Source: Crambe crambe
Taxonomy: Eukaryota > Porifera > Demospongiae > Poecilosclerida > Crambeidae
Length of the DNA: 64,000 nucleotides
Direction of reading: 5' to 3'
Assembly: GCA_963924555.1 (NCBI GenBank)
Contig: OZ004583.1
Span: 4,993,501-5,057,500, forward strand
This document shows positions 45,838 to 55,551 of the stretch, in pieces; positions within the stretch are counted from its first letter, which is position 1, and each line of letters starts with the position of its first letter. The notes beneath the pieces were generated by a model. The model was not told the origin of the DNA. It searched no databases and was given only the letters and a program-made list of their open reading frames with translations. The position numbers were made by a program, and so were the translations under genes.

Positions 45838-46115
45838 TGAATGGAAAAAAATTTATGCTAAATAAAAAGGCCATGTAGGGTTAGCCTGTACTTTAACAGT
45901 TTCTGTCAACAAAAAGCTGCCTTCAATAATAATCCCTACATCACTGCCTGAATCAAGCAGAACACTTTTATACTGACATGAACAATTAAAGCAGCTTGAT
46001 GGGAGGCAGTGATGTAGGGATTATTATTGAAGGCAGCTTTTTGTGGACAGAAACTGTTAAAGTACAGGCTAACCCTACATGGCCTTTTTATTTAGCATAA
46101 TTTTTTTTCCTTTCA
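45838..46115. mobile_element. Second type of foldback MITE
   Basis: Arms of about 115 bp (GGAAAAAAATTTATGCTAAA, through GGCCATGTAGGGTTAGCC, to GTAGGGATTATTATTGAAGG) are near-perfect inverted repeats around a 60-bp centre. It shares GTAGGGAT with the 19.7-kb family but is otherwise unrelated. Non-coding. Confidence 0.85.
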
Positions 46116-46159
46116 CTTATAATGAATAGGATGAGATGAGATAAATCCAAATAATCACC

Positions 46160-46600
46160 CCCCAATTACGGAAAGTTCATAACACCCTCGATGGTTTATT
46201 TAAAAAGCTTTACTCAGAAGGTGTATCTGCCAAGCCATTCTCCAAAGAAGAGGAAATTTGCTGGGCAATAGGTTTACAGTCACCTCAGTCTCTGTACTTT
46301 ATTACAATGGAAAAGCATGTTGCTTAAGGGGAGGGAGAAGAACATCATAATTTCTCAATCTGATAAGGTTTCATCCGGTTATGTGTATACCAAAATGGAC
46401 CAACGAATCATTCTGGTGGGTAGCCAGATTCACAGCCCAAATAAATCAGTAACCATCTTGAGAAGTTCACTGTAATATTTCTAGCACAACTACCAGAGAA
46501 AGCAAAAGAGAACGATATTTTCTATGTAAGACCACTTATTAAAAAAGAAGGGTTTTCTTCTGTCCCTATAGGAAGAAGCAAACTATCATATCATCTCCAT
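46160..46600 (+). pseudogene. Crypton/DUF3504-type recombinase N-proximal fragment
   Basis: Segments read LDGLFKKLYSEGVSAKPFSK and EEEICWAIGLQSPQSLYFIT, then (shift) KACCLRGR, SSGYVYTKMDQR and KENDIFYVRPLIKK. The order K.EE..LW..G..G...P..L...VFF..G..F.LRGG.EHR followed by FYLRPL is that of the Crypton-derived DUF3504 domain. It would precede the fragment type seen at 36,071. At least two shifts and a stop (after KHVA) are present. The 111-bp minisatellite begins about 90 bp downstream. Confidence 0.65.
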
Positions 46601-46689
46601 GATAATGTATGATGCTTTTCGGGGAAAAAAAAAGGTTCTAATTGTGGTACCAATATTTATTATGTGCACTTGAGGACAACCGAAGCCAG

Positions 46690-47170
46690 ATTTTTTTACT
46701 GATTTTACTATTCCCAACCCTGAATACTTGTTCGTCATAGTCAATATCCTCATTAATGTACCTAGTTTCTTCTGAAATGACACAAGTCATAAAAATAGGA
46801 TGCCTGTGATTTTTTTTAAAATTGACATTATGAGATTGGTAAAGGGCACGGCAACTGCCCTGGGTTTGGGAGGTGGGCATTGATCCAACAATGAGGACCC
46901 CAAATACATAGTTTCTTCTGAAACGTCCCACGAGTCATACAAAATAGGATGCCTCACTGATTTTACTATTCTGACCCTGAATACTTGTTCATCATAGTCG
47001 ATATCCTCATAAATGTACCTAGTTTCTTTTTGAAACGACCCACGAGTCATACAAAATAGGATGCCTCACTGATTTTACTATTCCGACCCCGAATACTTGT
47101 TCGTCATAGTCGATATCCCCTAGTTTCTTCTGAAACGACCCACGAGTCATAAAAATAGGATGCCTCACTG
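46690..47170 (-). repeat. 111-bp repeat, diverged left cluster
   Basis: Three to four units matching the right cluster (47,495-47,935), but with deletions and a 95-bp foreign piece at about 46,808-46,905. Shared phrases are CACTGATTTTACTATTCCGA, CCCTGAATACTTGTTCGTCA and CGACCCACGAGTCAT. Confidence 0.85.
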
Positions 47171-47172
47171 TC

Positions 47173-47448
47173 GTGTTTGGTTTGGAGTATAAGCTAAAGG
47201 TAGCGTCTAAACTAAGAGACCAGCCGGCTTTCCACATAACAGAAACACTACTTCAAGCTTACTATCTTCGAACTCAGTTCAGTCATGACATATCACACTG
47301 CCTGTCAGACTTGGTGGACTACCATTTTTTCTTGGTAGGGACCAGCGATCAAGAGACCTTCTACATCAAGCAATACTGGTACCAAAAGTGCGACCTCACT
47401 AAGGTGTCCCAATTTAAGGAACTACTACAATTTTTGCTTAAACAATAG
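47173..47448 (+). CDS. Unrecognised ORF between the two repeat clusters
   Basis: An open frame of 91 residues reads LEYKLKVASKLRDQPAFHIT and HCLSDLVDYHFFLVGTSDQE, ending FLLKQ at TAG. It has the look of a real helical protein segment rather than repeat. Its first codons overlap the last left-cluster unit, so the repeat may have expanded at an exon edge. No family recognised. Confidence 0.35.
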   Translation: MFGLEYKLKVASKLRDQPAFHITETLLQAYYLRTQFSHDISHCLSDLVDYHFFLVGTSDQETFYIKQYWYQKCDLTKVSQFKELLQFLLKQ

Positions 47449-48034
47449 TTGTGTCTGGTAGGTAGTGCTTACTGCTTGCAGTGTGCTGCAAGAGTGGCAT
47501 TGATTTTACTATTTCGACCCTGAATACTTGTTCGTCATAGTCGATATCCTCATTAATGTACCTAGTTTCTTCTGAAACGACCCACAAGTCATACAAAATA
47601 GGAAGCCTCACTGATTTTACTATTCCGACCCTGAATACTTGTTCGTCATAGTCGATATCCTCATTAATGTACCTAGTTTCCTCTGAAACGACCCACAAGT
47701 CATACAAAATAGGATGCCTCACTGATTTTACTATTCCGACCCCAAATACTTGTTCGTCATAGTCGATATCCTCATTAATGTACCTAGTTTCCTCTGAAAC
47801 GACCCACAAGTCATACAAAATAGGAAGCCTCACTGATTTTACTATTCCGACCCTGAATACTTGTTCGTCATAGTCGATATCCTCATTAATGTACCTAGTT
47901 TCCTCTGAAACGACCCACAAGTCATACAAGATAGCTGCAAGTATAAAAACAATCTTCACATAAACAAGTAACTTTACATTTTCAGATATTCTAGATATCA
48001 AGTCGCCAAAATCTGAGAATGTAGGATCAGCCAA
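47438..48034 (-). CDS. ORF made of 37-residue repeats (from the 111-bp minisatellite)
   Basis: The minus-strand frame is open for 198 codons. Four units read SEETRYINEDIDYDEQVFRV, then GIVKSVR(L/H)PILYDLWVV, with few changes. Because the period is 111 bp, the frame never breaks; the opposite strand has stops in each unit. Most between-copy differences (R/G, L/H) keep the frame open. Whether it is expressed is unknown. No signal peptide or start context of note is present. It could be a minisatellite that happens to be open, or the repeat region of a gene. Confidence 0.35.
   Translation of the reverse strand: MADPTFSDFGDLISRISENVKLLVYVKIVFILAAILYDLWVVSEETRYINEDIDYDEQVFRVGIVKSVRLPILYDLWVVSEETRYINEDIDYDEQVFGVGIVKSVRHPILYDLWVVSEETRYINEDIDYDEQVFRVGIVKSVRLPILYDLWVVSEETRYINEDIDYDEQVFRVEIVKSMPLLQHTASSKHYLPDTTIV
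47495..47935 (-). repeat. 111-bp minisatellite, four units
   Basis: The phrase CATACAAAATAGGA(A/T)GCCTC recurs at 47,590, 47,701, 47,812 and (partial) 47,923, giving an exact 111-bp period. Units are over 95% alike by eye. Confidence 0.95.
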
Positions 48035-48059
48035 TTCCTCTGAGAGCTTTCATCTGTCA

Positions 48060-48387
48060 CAGACGCTGACTCAGTCTTCTTCAACCAATTATGTCATATC
48101 ACTAAACTGTTTCAAACTTGAACCTACCCTCGACTTAGAGTCTATTAAGGAATACTACGGACTACTAAAGTCTGGAAAAAGAGGAAACGAGAAACCTCTC
48201 ATGTGTGGCTTAATTTTGATTCCATTGACATCAAGATAGATCTTGATAATGCAACTGTGTACTATGTATATATATCAACTAAGGAAGGATTATCTGCAGG
48301 GCTGATCCTTAGAATGACTAAGAGTAAGGCATATAACTTTTACCGCTTAGTGGATGGTAAAGCGAAACAGCTTGAAAATACTTATTG
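48060..48387 (+). pseudogene. Unrecognised coding fragment
   Basis: Frames read NYVISLNCFKLEPTLDLESI and KEYYGLLKSGKRGNEKP, then, after a shift near 48,200, WLNFDSIDIKIDLDNATVYY and LRMTKSKAYNFYRLVDGK to a stop. The amphipathic, charged composition suggests a former coding sequence. No family assigned. Confidence 0.35.
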
Positions 48388-48449
48388 AGTATTGAAACAA
48401 GCTATGAAAATCCCATTATGGAGTGTGGGATTCCGAAATTATATGACCC

Positions 48450-48728
48450 TATACCTTTGGAAAGATACTACAGTGTACAGGGGTTATGATGGACCAGAAT
48501 GGAATCAGTAAGAGTGTTAATTGAAGAAGGTAACTAGTTTAGAAGTTTTACTCAATTATTTGGTTGTTAATCTTATTCAAATCTTATCCTATACCTTTGG
48601 AAAGATACTACAGTGTACAGTGGGTTATGATGGACCAGAATGGAATCAGTAAGAGTGTTAATTGAAGAAGGTAACTAGTTTAGAAGTTTTACTCAATTAT
48701 TTGGTTGCTAATCTTATTCAAAGTTCTT
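48450..48728. repeat. 140-bp direct tandem duplication
   Basis: ATACCTTTGGAAAGATACTA begins units at 48,451 and 48,591, and the two 140-bp units are nearly identical to TTGGTTG(T/C)TAATCTTATTC. No target-site signature is present; simple duplication. Confidence 0.9.
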
Positions 48729-48926
48729 AAACATTGTGCTTCAGCTCTTTATGAACCTGTCTGTTATCTCTTCAATAAGAATTCATCCAACAGTGGTATG
48801 TCCACAACATTACTTTCTTCTCACATATACTATTACAAACACTGATAATCAAGGTTCTCAATAATTGACTTGTTATTTGCAGGGAGGGAATGATCATAGT
48901 TTATGTGTTGCTGGGAGATACGACAG

Positions 48927-49489
48927 CTAGTTGCTCGATATCCTAGCTAGGAGATTTAGCTCTTCTCCAAAGTAGGTATGTGAGCGGATGATTACTATGG
49001 GAGAGTTCGTGTCATCCTCTGGATCAGAATCAGTGTCATAGCCATGACCCCCGGTGTCATCTTCCTGACCAGCCCCGACAGGCAGTGCAGTAGGGACGAA
49101 ATTCAGAGTGTGAACTCGACAGTCTGGGCTGCCGTACCACCCATCCCTGAGTCCTAGTCTTATGTCTGCAGCCCTAGCTCCTGGCACATCATGAAGCATT
49201 TTTTGTAGGTATGTTTCTCAAAGAGGACGGCTTCTCCAAATAATGGCACCAGCACTGTCTTTGCCAAGCCCTTTAGCGCTTCCTTTTCCGTCGCTTTCTC
49301 CTGAGGTGTCCAGGGTGTATCTCTGCACTTTGATAGAACACTGGCAAGGTGTTCATATGGTTCCTTCATATCTGGATGCCTTTTATCAGGATCACCTATG
49401 AGCTGCTCATCAAAGTTGATTATGTCTTTAAGTTCTACATAAGGAGTAGATTTTTCTGACACAATGTGCTGGAACTGGAGGGTAAGCAT
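48927..49489 (-). CDS. Two overlapping unrecognised minus-strand frames
   Basis: Frame one (49,489-49,160) reads YVELKDIINFDEQLIGDPDK and YEHLASVLSKCRDTPWTPQE. Frame two (49,199-48,927) reads GARAADIRLGLRDGWYGSPD and HGYDTDSDPEDDTNSPIVII. Both have coding-like composition. Around 49,185-49,200 one frame yields LQT and the other continues, so a frameshift or small intron would join them into a protein of about 190 residues. No family recognised. Confidence 0.4.
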
Positions 49490-49499
49490 CCCTTGGGGT

Positions 49500-50590
49500 T
49501 AAGTCCTTCTTTAACCTCACAAAAGCGGAACTGGAACCCTGTACATGTAGCCGAGAGGCTGTTTGCAATGCCAAAACATTTGACTGTATGTTGTGACTTC
49601 GCTGTCTTTCATCCACCCTGCATATAAAGAAAAGTGTCTAATTGTAATTCGCTCTGGAGTGATAACTGGGAAGTTTCTCAGAGAGATATTACGGGAAGAT
49701 AGACAGAAAAAGATGCAGGACAAAGAATAGACTGTGTGGATGTACACAATCTGACACATGAAATAGAACCAAAGCCATCTGAGTGAAAACATCATTCAAG
49801 ATAAAGGTTGTCTATACTTCATCTGTGTGTATTTTAACCCACTACTCACCCAAGGCCACTGTTCATGTGATGCTTCTAGAGGTCTGGCACAATATGTGAG
49901 GAACTATTACACAACTGAGCAATCTGGCAAGAAAAGAACAGCAGATACCTCTTATGACAAGGTCAGAGGACATGAAGAATAAGAAGAAGTTGCTCCATTT
50001 TCGCCTCCATCCAACTCAGATCTGCCAAAATATTGTGAATTTACAAGTCTGGAGATAAGTCTCATGGAGGGCAAAGATGCTATTGATTTCAGGGCTCAGA
50101 TCAGTCAACTTGTGGCGACCGCTGTGGTGGATAGCTTCACCTCGTTCAATCAAGAGGTAGACAATGAGATCCCAAATCAGATGTAGCTACAATGCTTGAT
50201 ATAATCATTTGTGTCCTATAGGATTAACAGTGGGAAAGAGGACCTTTCTACCTTCAAGGTGACATAGTGGATAAACATAAGTGTACACAATGCTACCAAT
50301 GATAAACTTTTTTTGATGAGCTTGTCAAAAATGGTGATGAATGTGGTCTCTAAGCATTCTGTAACCAATACTTGCATATAAATACCCCATATACAGGTTC
50401 AAATGAGATGTCCAACACCCACCACCAAGGAATACAAAGCCACTGACATTCAAGAGATTCGAGAGCACAAGATGCTGTTCTATTGGAGATTAGTAGAAAG
50501 TCAACATCGATATACTTATACAAGTCATCAAAGTATGGCTCCATCAATTTATTATTCAATAGAATTAGTTCTCATAAAATTAGCTTACGA
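49500..50590. other. No gene recognised
   Basis: Short frames only. 49,900-50,180 has a coding-like patch in plus frame (SGKKRTADTSYDK, then EFTSLEISLMEGKDAIDFRA), broken by stops. Nothing firmer could be said. Confidence 0.3.
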
Positions 50591-50604
50591 AACAAACCAT
50601 CAAC

Positions 50605-50635
50605 GTTTCGACCAGAATACTCTAGCCTTCATCAG
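50605..50635 (-). ncRNA. Hammerhead-ribozyme-like core
   Basis: On the minus strand CTGATGA (50,635-50,629) is followed, after one extra A, by a hairpin GGCTAGA...TCTGGTC (50,627-50,610) of seven pairs, including G-U pairs, and then GAAAC (50,609-50,605). That order is the catalytic core of a hammerhead. Penelope-like elements and retrozymes carry such ribozymes. The extra A after CTGATGA is not canonical, and stems I and III were not convincingly paired. A decayed copy is possible. Confidence 0.35.
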
Positions 50636-51339
50636 AGTGATAGAAAAAATGCACACAGAAACGTCCTTATATAGTTACGTTTGTTATCTAGACAACGCAC
50701 ATGCATACGCCTATGAATATTATGTTATAGCATGCCATTATACCCGAAGTCATAAATACTATTTCCTTAAGGCTTTAAGCATAGAAACCCATAATATTAT
50801 CGTGTATGCTATAATCATGTCATTCTTCAGTCAGTTATGCCCACAACATACGTCATTCAGTATATTCCTAAGCTTTGTTATTATTAGAAGATAAATCTTT
50901 CATGATGGACAGTGAACCTGCCAAACCTGCAAAGTCAACTGCAATAACTGTGCTTCAATGGATGACCACTCACATTAACAGAGTTTTTACTTTCGAGGAT
51001 GAATTTAAAACTATAGTACAGAAATGTTTCGGTCACAGGATGGAATTTTTTTTCCAGATATAGGTCAAAGATGTGGTCAACTTATCACTCTATTCGAATA
51101 AGAATGTTTAATTAGGCTATGCTTCTCATGATAAATCTTCATACTCTATGCTTACAAAGGATGAGTTACAGATGCTAAGGGATGAGTGCAAGGTGGTCCA
51201 GTCAGACAGCTCAGTCAGTTTGAACTTAATTAGATCTGCTCCTAAACCCCACTCTCTGCGCTTCATCAAACCTCTCTGACTGCTCAAACCTTTCTCTGCA
51301 ACCCCTCTGCTCTCTCTCTCTCTGGATAATGACTCTATT

Positions 51340-51470
51340 ATCTCGGAATCCCTGAAAGAAATCTGTTGTACAGTAGGTTAATATCGCTAGTGTTTTACTT
51401 TGTTTTATCCCCATGACTCTATTATCTCGGAGACCCAGAAGGAAATCTGCTGTACTATATGCCAGCCCTT
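51340..51470. repeat. Local duplication of about 80 bp
   Basis: TGACTCTATTATCTCGGA and AGAAATCTG(T/C)TGTAC appear at 51,329-51,372 and again at 51,414-51,457. On the minus strand the two copies give related peptide stretches (TTDFFQGFRDNRVI and TADFLLGLRDNRVM) within one open frame. Confidence 0.65.
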
Positions 51471-51689
51471 CCAACATTTCTTTGGACACTATCTGCAAGA
51501 CAAAACACAGGGTGGGCAGAGTTGTACATGCTAGTTGTTGTTTGAGCACATACCTCCACATCTGATGTTGGTTTCTCCTCCACTTCCCAGAAACGCTGTA
51601 TGAGGTCATCTCCAGTGAGAACCGAAACATGGTGAACAGTGGTTTGGTGAGCGGGAGTACACAAACTGGTACTGCCAGCGAGTACCCAT

Positions 51690-51912
51690 CCAAATGCAGT
51701 TTCAAATACACAGGGTGACTGTTAAGGAGGTTAACTCCACAACTGGGCTACAAGTATTTAATGCAGCTATTGTTGCTAATAGCAAACCAGTGCCTGATAA
51801 TCATGGAAATGTCAAAGCTGATCATTTTATTTTTGAATCAGATGATAATAGGCATAACTTTATTGTTGTGAACGAGAAAGGCAGTATTGCTGAGTACCTA
51901 GCGCTACATTAG
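51690..51912 (+). CDS. Unrecognised short coding fragment
   Basis: The frame reads FQIHRVTVKEVNSTTGLQVF and HGNVKADHFIFESDDNRHNF, then VVNEKGSIAEYLALH and a stop. It begins without a good start context and could be a last exon. No family recognised. Confidence 0.3.
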
Positions 51913-52186
51913 CTCCAACAGTGTTGGACCTGGGGTATCGTAAACCTTGTAAGTTGGTGTATGTGTCAAATACCATGTGTTGACTTCAAATCATATTGCA
52001 GGTCAATTTAGATTTGAGACGCTTGCAACAGCAGATCCATGGATTGCAGCAGCAGCAAACCCAAGACATCACAAAGAAGAAATCTTCGTGTTCCATATCA
52101 CCCTGTAATTATCATGCATTGACATCATCCCATAACGGCTCGATCATCTTGTGCTGTTTCCAATCCCCCTCCTCCTTTTATTGACA

Positions 52187-52320
52187 TTATTAGCATGCGC
52201 AAACTCCAAAAATATGACAATATTAGCATACGCAAACTCCAAAAATATGACAATATTAGCATGCGCAAACTCCAAAAATATGACAATATTAGCATGCGCA
52301 AACTCCAAAAATATGATAGT
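52187..52320. repeat. 33-bp tandem repeat, four units
   Basis: Units of TGACAATATTAGCATGCGCA followed by AACTCCAAAAATA run head to tail with single-base changes. It follows a GTTTCCAATCCCC phrase that resembles the inner arm of the 10-12.8 kb elements. Confidence 0.9.
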
Positions 52321-52530
52321 AAATAACTTGACACAATAGAGAATGATAAAGACCTACCAGCACATCAACCAGTCAATAACAGCCATGCTCAACAACCCAT
52401 GTACATAAGAAACCATGTACATAATACTGCAAAAGCCATTACTAAACAACATTCATGCAAATTGTAAACGATATCCAATTTAACACTAAAAAGTGCTGAT
52501 CATATACGTATTTGAATAACAATGTTTCTA

Positions 52531-52690
52531 CAGTGGAACCACTATTCTGAAAGAAGACACACATCTCTAAGGACAATCTAAGAAATACACTCCATATACA
52601 ATAACCTCCAAAAGAGGACAAGCTCTCTATAAAGAATGAAAATGGCTGTGTCCCAAGTGTGTCCATTATTCAGAGGCTCCTACTCTCTGT
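52531..52690. mobile_element. Diverged MITE related to 26,894-27,073
   Basis: ACAGTGGAACCACTATTCTG at the left is followed by GGACAATC and CCTCCAAAAGAGGACAAG phrases and ends TTATTCAGAGGCTCC. The right terminal repeat is decayed. Family assignment is by shared phrases only. Confidence 0.5.
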
Positions 52691-52704
52691 AAGTGCAGCA
52701 CCTC

Positions 52705-52905
52705 TACAGTGAGGATTATAACATAGGCCATTTACCGGGTCGAAAGGGCAAAATGTCTGATCGAGATTTGCTTCAGTCTGACATCATATACATCCCATTG
52801 CACTTATTTAAAATGTCATATCATTATCATTATATGGCCGATCAAGTCTTCCCATGGTCTGACATTTTGTCAGATCATTTCAAAAGAGTTATAATCCTCA
52901 CTGTG
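52705..52905. mobile_element. MITE with 17-bp inverted ends
   Basis: ACAGTGAGGATTATAAC and GTTATAATCCTCACTGT are perfect inverted repeats 200 bp apart. Inside, AAAATGTCTGATC and GACATTTTGTCAGATCA form a second inverted pair, so the element could fold extensively. Non-coding. Confidence 0.75.
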
Positions 52906-52939
52906 ACCCTACAGAAGAGTAACTATCCTTTAAAAACCA

Positions 52940-53044
52940 TACAGTGAAATCTACTTTAAAGACCACCTGTATCCCTTCTATAAAGATCATTGATTTTGAC
53001 CCCCATTTTTTTTGTGGTGGTCACTGTAGTCAGGTTTCACTGTA
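52940..53044. mobile_element. Short TA-flanked MITE
   Basis: TACAGTGAAATCTACTTTAA at the left and CAGGTTTCACTGTA at the right are imperfect inverted repeats with TA outermost. The interior has AAAGACCACC and GGTGGTCACT, another inverted pair. About 105 bp. Confidence 0.65.
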
Positions 53045-53839
53045 ATGACAATTTTAGTATTACTTCAAAGATATCGGAGATATGGTGTTGTACTGACGTA
53101 ACAGCAGTAGCAGTTGAATGATGACCAATCCGTAATTTCTTCCACTTCATTGCTAAATAGCAGGATATATGAAAGTTATACTCTATTTCAAAGCTATTAA
53201 GTACCAAAGAAATAGTTCTGAAAAAAATAACAGTAGTACCATGTGACAGTCCAGAGTAGAGAAATTGAACTTTTCTTAATTGAATGGGCTATTTCTCAAA
53301 CATGCTCTGATAAAATTGTCCCTAATATCTGTCATGTGTTCTATAATGAACACACACACTCTCTCTTTCAAGACCTAGGCCACTAAAGCATGGAAAGGTG
53401 GCCAAGAATCAATGCATATTCTAGATGATCAGTGTGCTCTAAATAGAATATTCTGAATTATTACACTACTGATCACTTTCTGTCTCCATCAGAAAATAGT
53501 ACAAGAACATACATCCTTGTATGTAAGGCAGAAGGAAATAAAATTTCTAAGTTTCCACTATCCCATACTTACTTGTAGGAATTACCACCCTCTAGTGTCA
53601 TGATTCTTTCTTTTTTCTTGGGATCGAGTCTGACCCACGAGACCATGGCACTGTAGTGGGATCCCTCAACAGGCTAGCAATCTGAAGGAGATAGCTGGAA
53701 AGAAGAAAAATCGTGGTAAATTGGCATTTGGGGCTGACCCTAAAAGACAATCAGAACGATCTTTTGATTCAAGTAAAGAAATTTTGATGTTAGCTTTGAG
53801 GACCCTTTTTTATAAAGTACTAGCTAGACATGCATGCCT

Positions 53840-54150
53840 ATGCTTGCCTATGTAGCCAATAGTGGCTTGGTGGAGAAGAAGCGGCTGAAACGAATGACTT
53901 GTGCTGGTGCCATGGGGATGACCGAAGACGTAGAATTCGCTGGCGATTTTCCCTTGCCAGTGTCGATTCTTTCATGAAGACGAAGAGACACAGCTGCTGA
54001 ACTCAAAGGGTTTATGCATCGTCACCTCGAGCTCGGATCTGAACGCACATGTGGACGATAAAAAGAAACAAACAAAAAAAACGCATGCGCGCAATGTGCG
54101 CGCGCCAAGCGCCTATCCCGGCGGCGCGGCCGGGCCGGCCGGCCGGCTGG
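53840..54150. promoter_or_regulatory. GC-rich island, possible promoter
   Basis: 54,085-54,150 contains GCGCGCCAAGCGCC and a run of GGCCGGGCCGGCCGGCC, unlike the AT-rich surroundings. CpG dinucleotides are dense. It may be the promoter of a gene on either strand. On the minus side an ATG at about 53,975 opens MKESTLARENRQRILRLRSS. No TATA box or linked exon was found. Confidence 0.3.
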
Positions 54151-54668
54151 GCAGGTGCAGAGTCTTTCTTCTTTATGTAGGTGGCTTGCCCTGACCCTTC
54201 CTCTTCGAGTCTAACATAGTGGTGTGAGGTCTACCTATTCTGACTAGCTGCTATCAAAAGGAGTATAGTGAGTGATTTATTCGTAGTCTTAATAGTTGAG
54301 TTATATTTTATATTACTTTAAATTCAGTGATCCAAATTCAATACGATTTATTGTTGCTTTGGAAAGGACATTTTGTCAGGTAATGTGATAGTATCAGAGT
54401 TAATAATAATATCTCCCATAGTTTTGGTAGATCCACTTCCAGGAAAGTTTAGGCACTCACCATGTGGGCATAGGTTTAACACTAGTCTCCTGCGCCAGAA
54501 GTATTTTTTGCAAGGAGGGGAAAAATACGTCTGGTAACAGTCGCCAGGTTCCGTTCTTTCAAAGAATGTACATCACGTGACTCGTGGGCTAATAATTTAC
54601 CACATGTGCATGCGCACACAATTAAAAATCAGATCCGTCTATAGCTAAAGCTAGCTGAGATCATATCA

Positions 54669-55551
54669 GAGAGTGCGGTAGCACTCTCTATGTAGGGATG
54701 ACTCGGACGGCTGCGCACGCCGCCTATCGACTAATACTAAAGTGAAATTCTAGTTCCCCCACTTAGACCTAACAAAAGCTACTGTGAATAATTATCCAGC
54801 CTACTAGAGCAAATTCTATGAACTACGATCTTTTCTACTCGTTGATCCTCGAAAGAGTCTGTGGAAGATGCTAACAAGTGCTACTAGTATAGTTCAAGTT
54901 CAACAATTCTTAGTCAATGATACAATGCACATACAAACAGATCAAGGCTATTTTATATACTGCAGGCTACATAAAACCACACAGGAAATGACACACATGT
55001 AATGATACTCATTAGTCATAATTCATATTCCACAGAGTCGATGAAAAAGGAGACACTACGGAGCACAGCACTCAACTAATTCAATTAGGAAGCCATCTTT
55101 TCTATAATACGCATGCGCATGTATTTGATATCCAATTATTCGATATTACTCAGCTGTCTCTAGCTAGCTAGCTACCTCTGGATAATGATGATGATAGACT
55201 ACTGTATCGATTCGGGGATTTAGATTCACCACGGTAGACTCTATTTCAGCAACAATAACACAATACCTTGACTCGTCGATAATGATTGGGCTGGTATGCT
55301 ATGGAGAACTTCTTTCATCTGTCCCTGCATACACATTGAAGAATGAACTCTATAAAATTGACAGACTAAGCTAGAAGCACTGTACGTCGGGTAACTTCAG
55401 ATTATAGTGTAGTAATGTGCGTATGTGTAGGAATTGTTGGCTGGATATACAGAACAAAGATTGATCCCATTTCCATCCTTCTTGTTTCCTTACTTTTTTG
55501 AGCAGTGGTCATCCCTACATCTTTTTCATTTCACGAAATGCTTTTTCCCTT
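54669..55551. mobile_element. Composite foldback element, copy 2 (inverse orientation)
   Basis: 54,669-55,345 is the reverse complement of 20,056-20,795, starting with the hairpin AGAGAGTGC-GGTA-GCACTCTCT. After 36 bp of unmatched sequence, 55,382-55,551 equals the spacer plus one arm of the foldback MITE; the other arm is absent here. The arm carries the AATGGGATCAATC insert found in copy 2 at 44,993. The shared order of hairpin, body and foldback arm in two distant places argues that the whole is one mobile unit. Confidence 0.8.
54860..55034. mobile_element. 175-bp insertion with 5-bp target duplication (solo-LTR-like)
   Basis: Copy 2 of the composite element is interrupted here. GAGTC at 54,855-54,859 is repeated at 55,035-55,039. 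The empty site CTCGAAAGAGTCGATG is intact in reverse complement at 20,412-20,427. The insert begins TGTGGAAG and ends TTCCACA. TG...CA ends with a 5-bp duplication are what a solo LTR shows. A short MITE with 7-bp inverted ends is the alternative. No coding. Confidence 0.8.
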
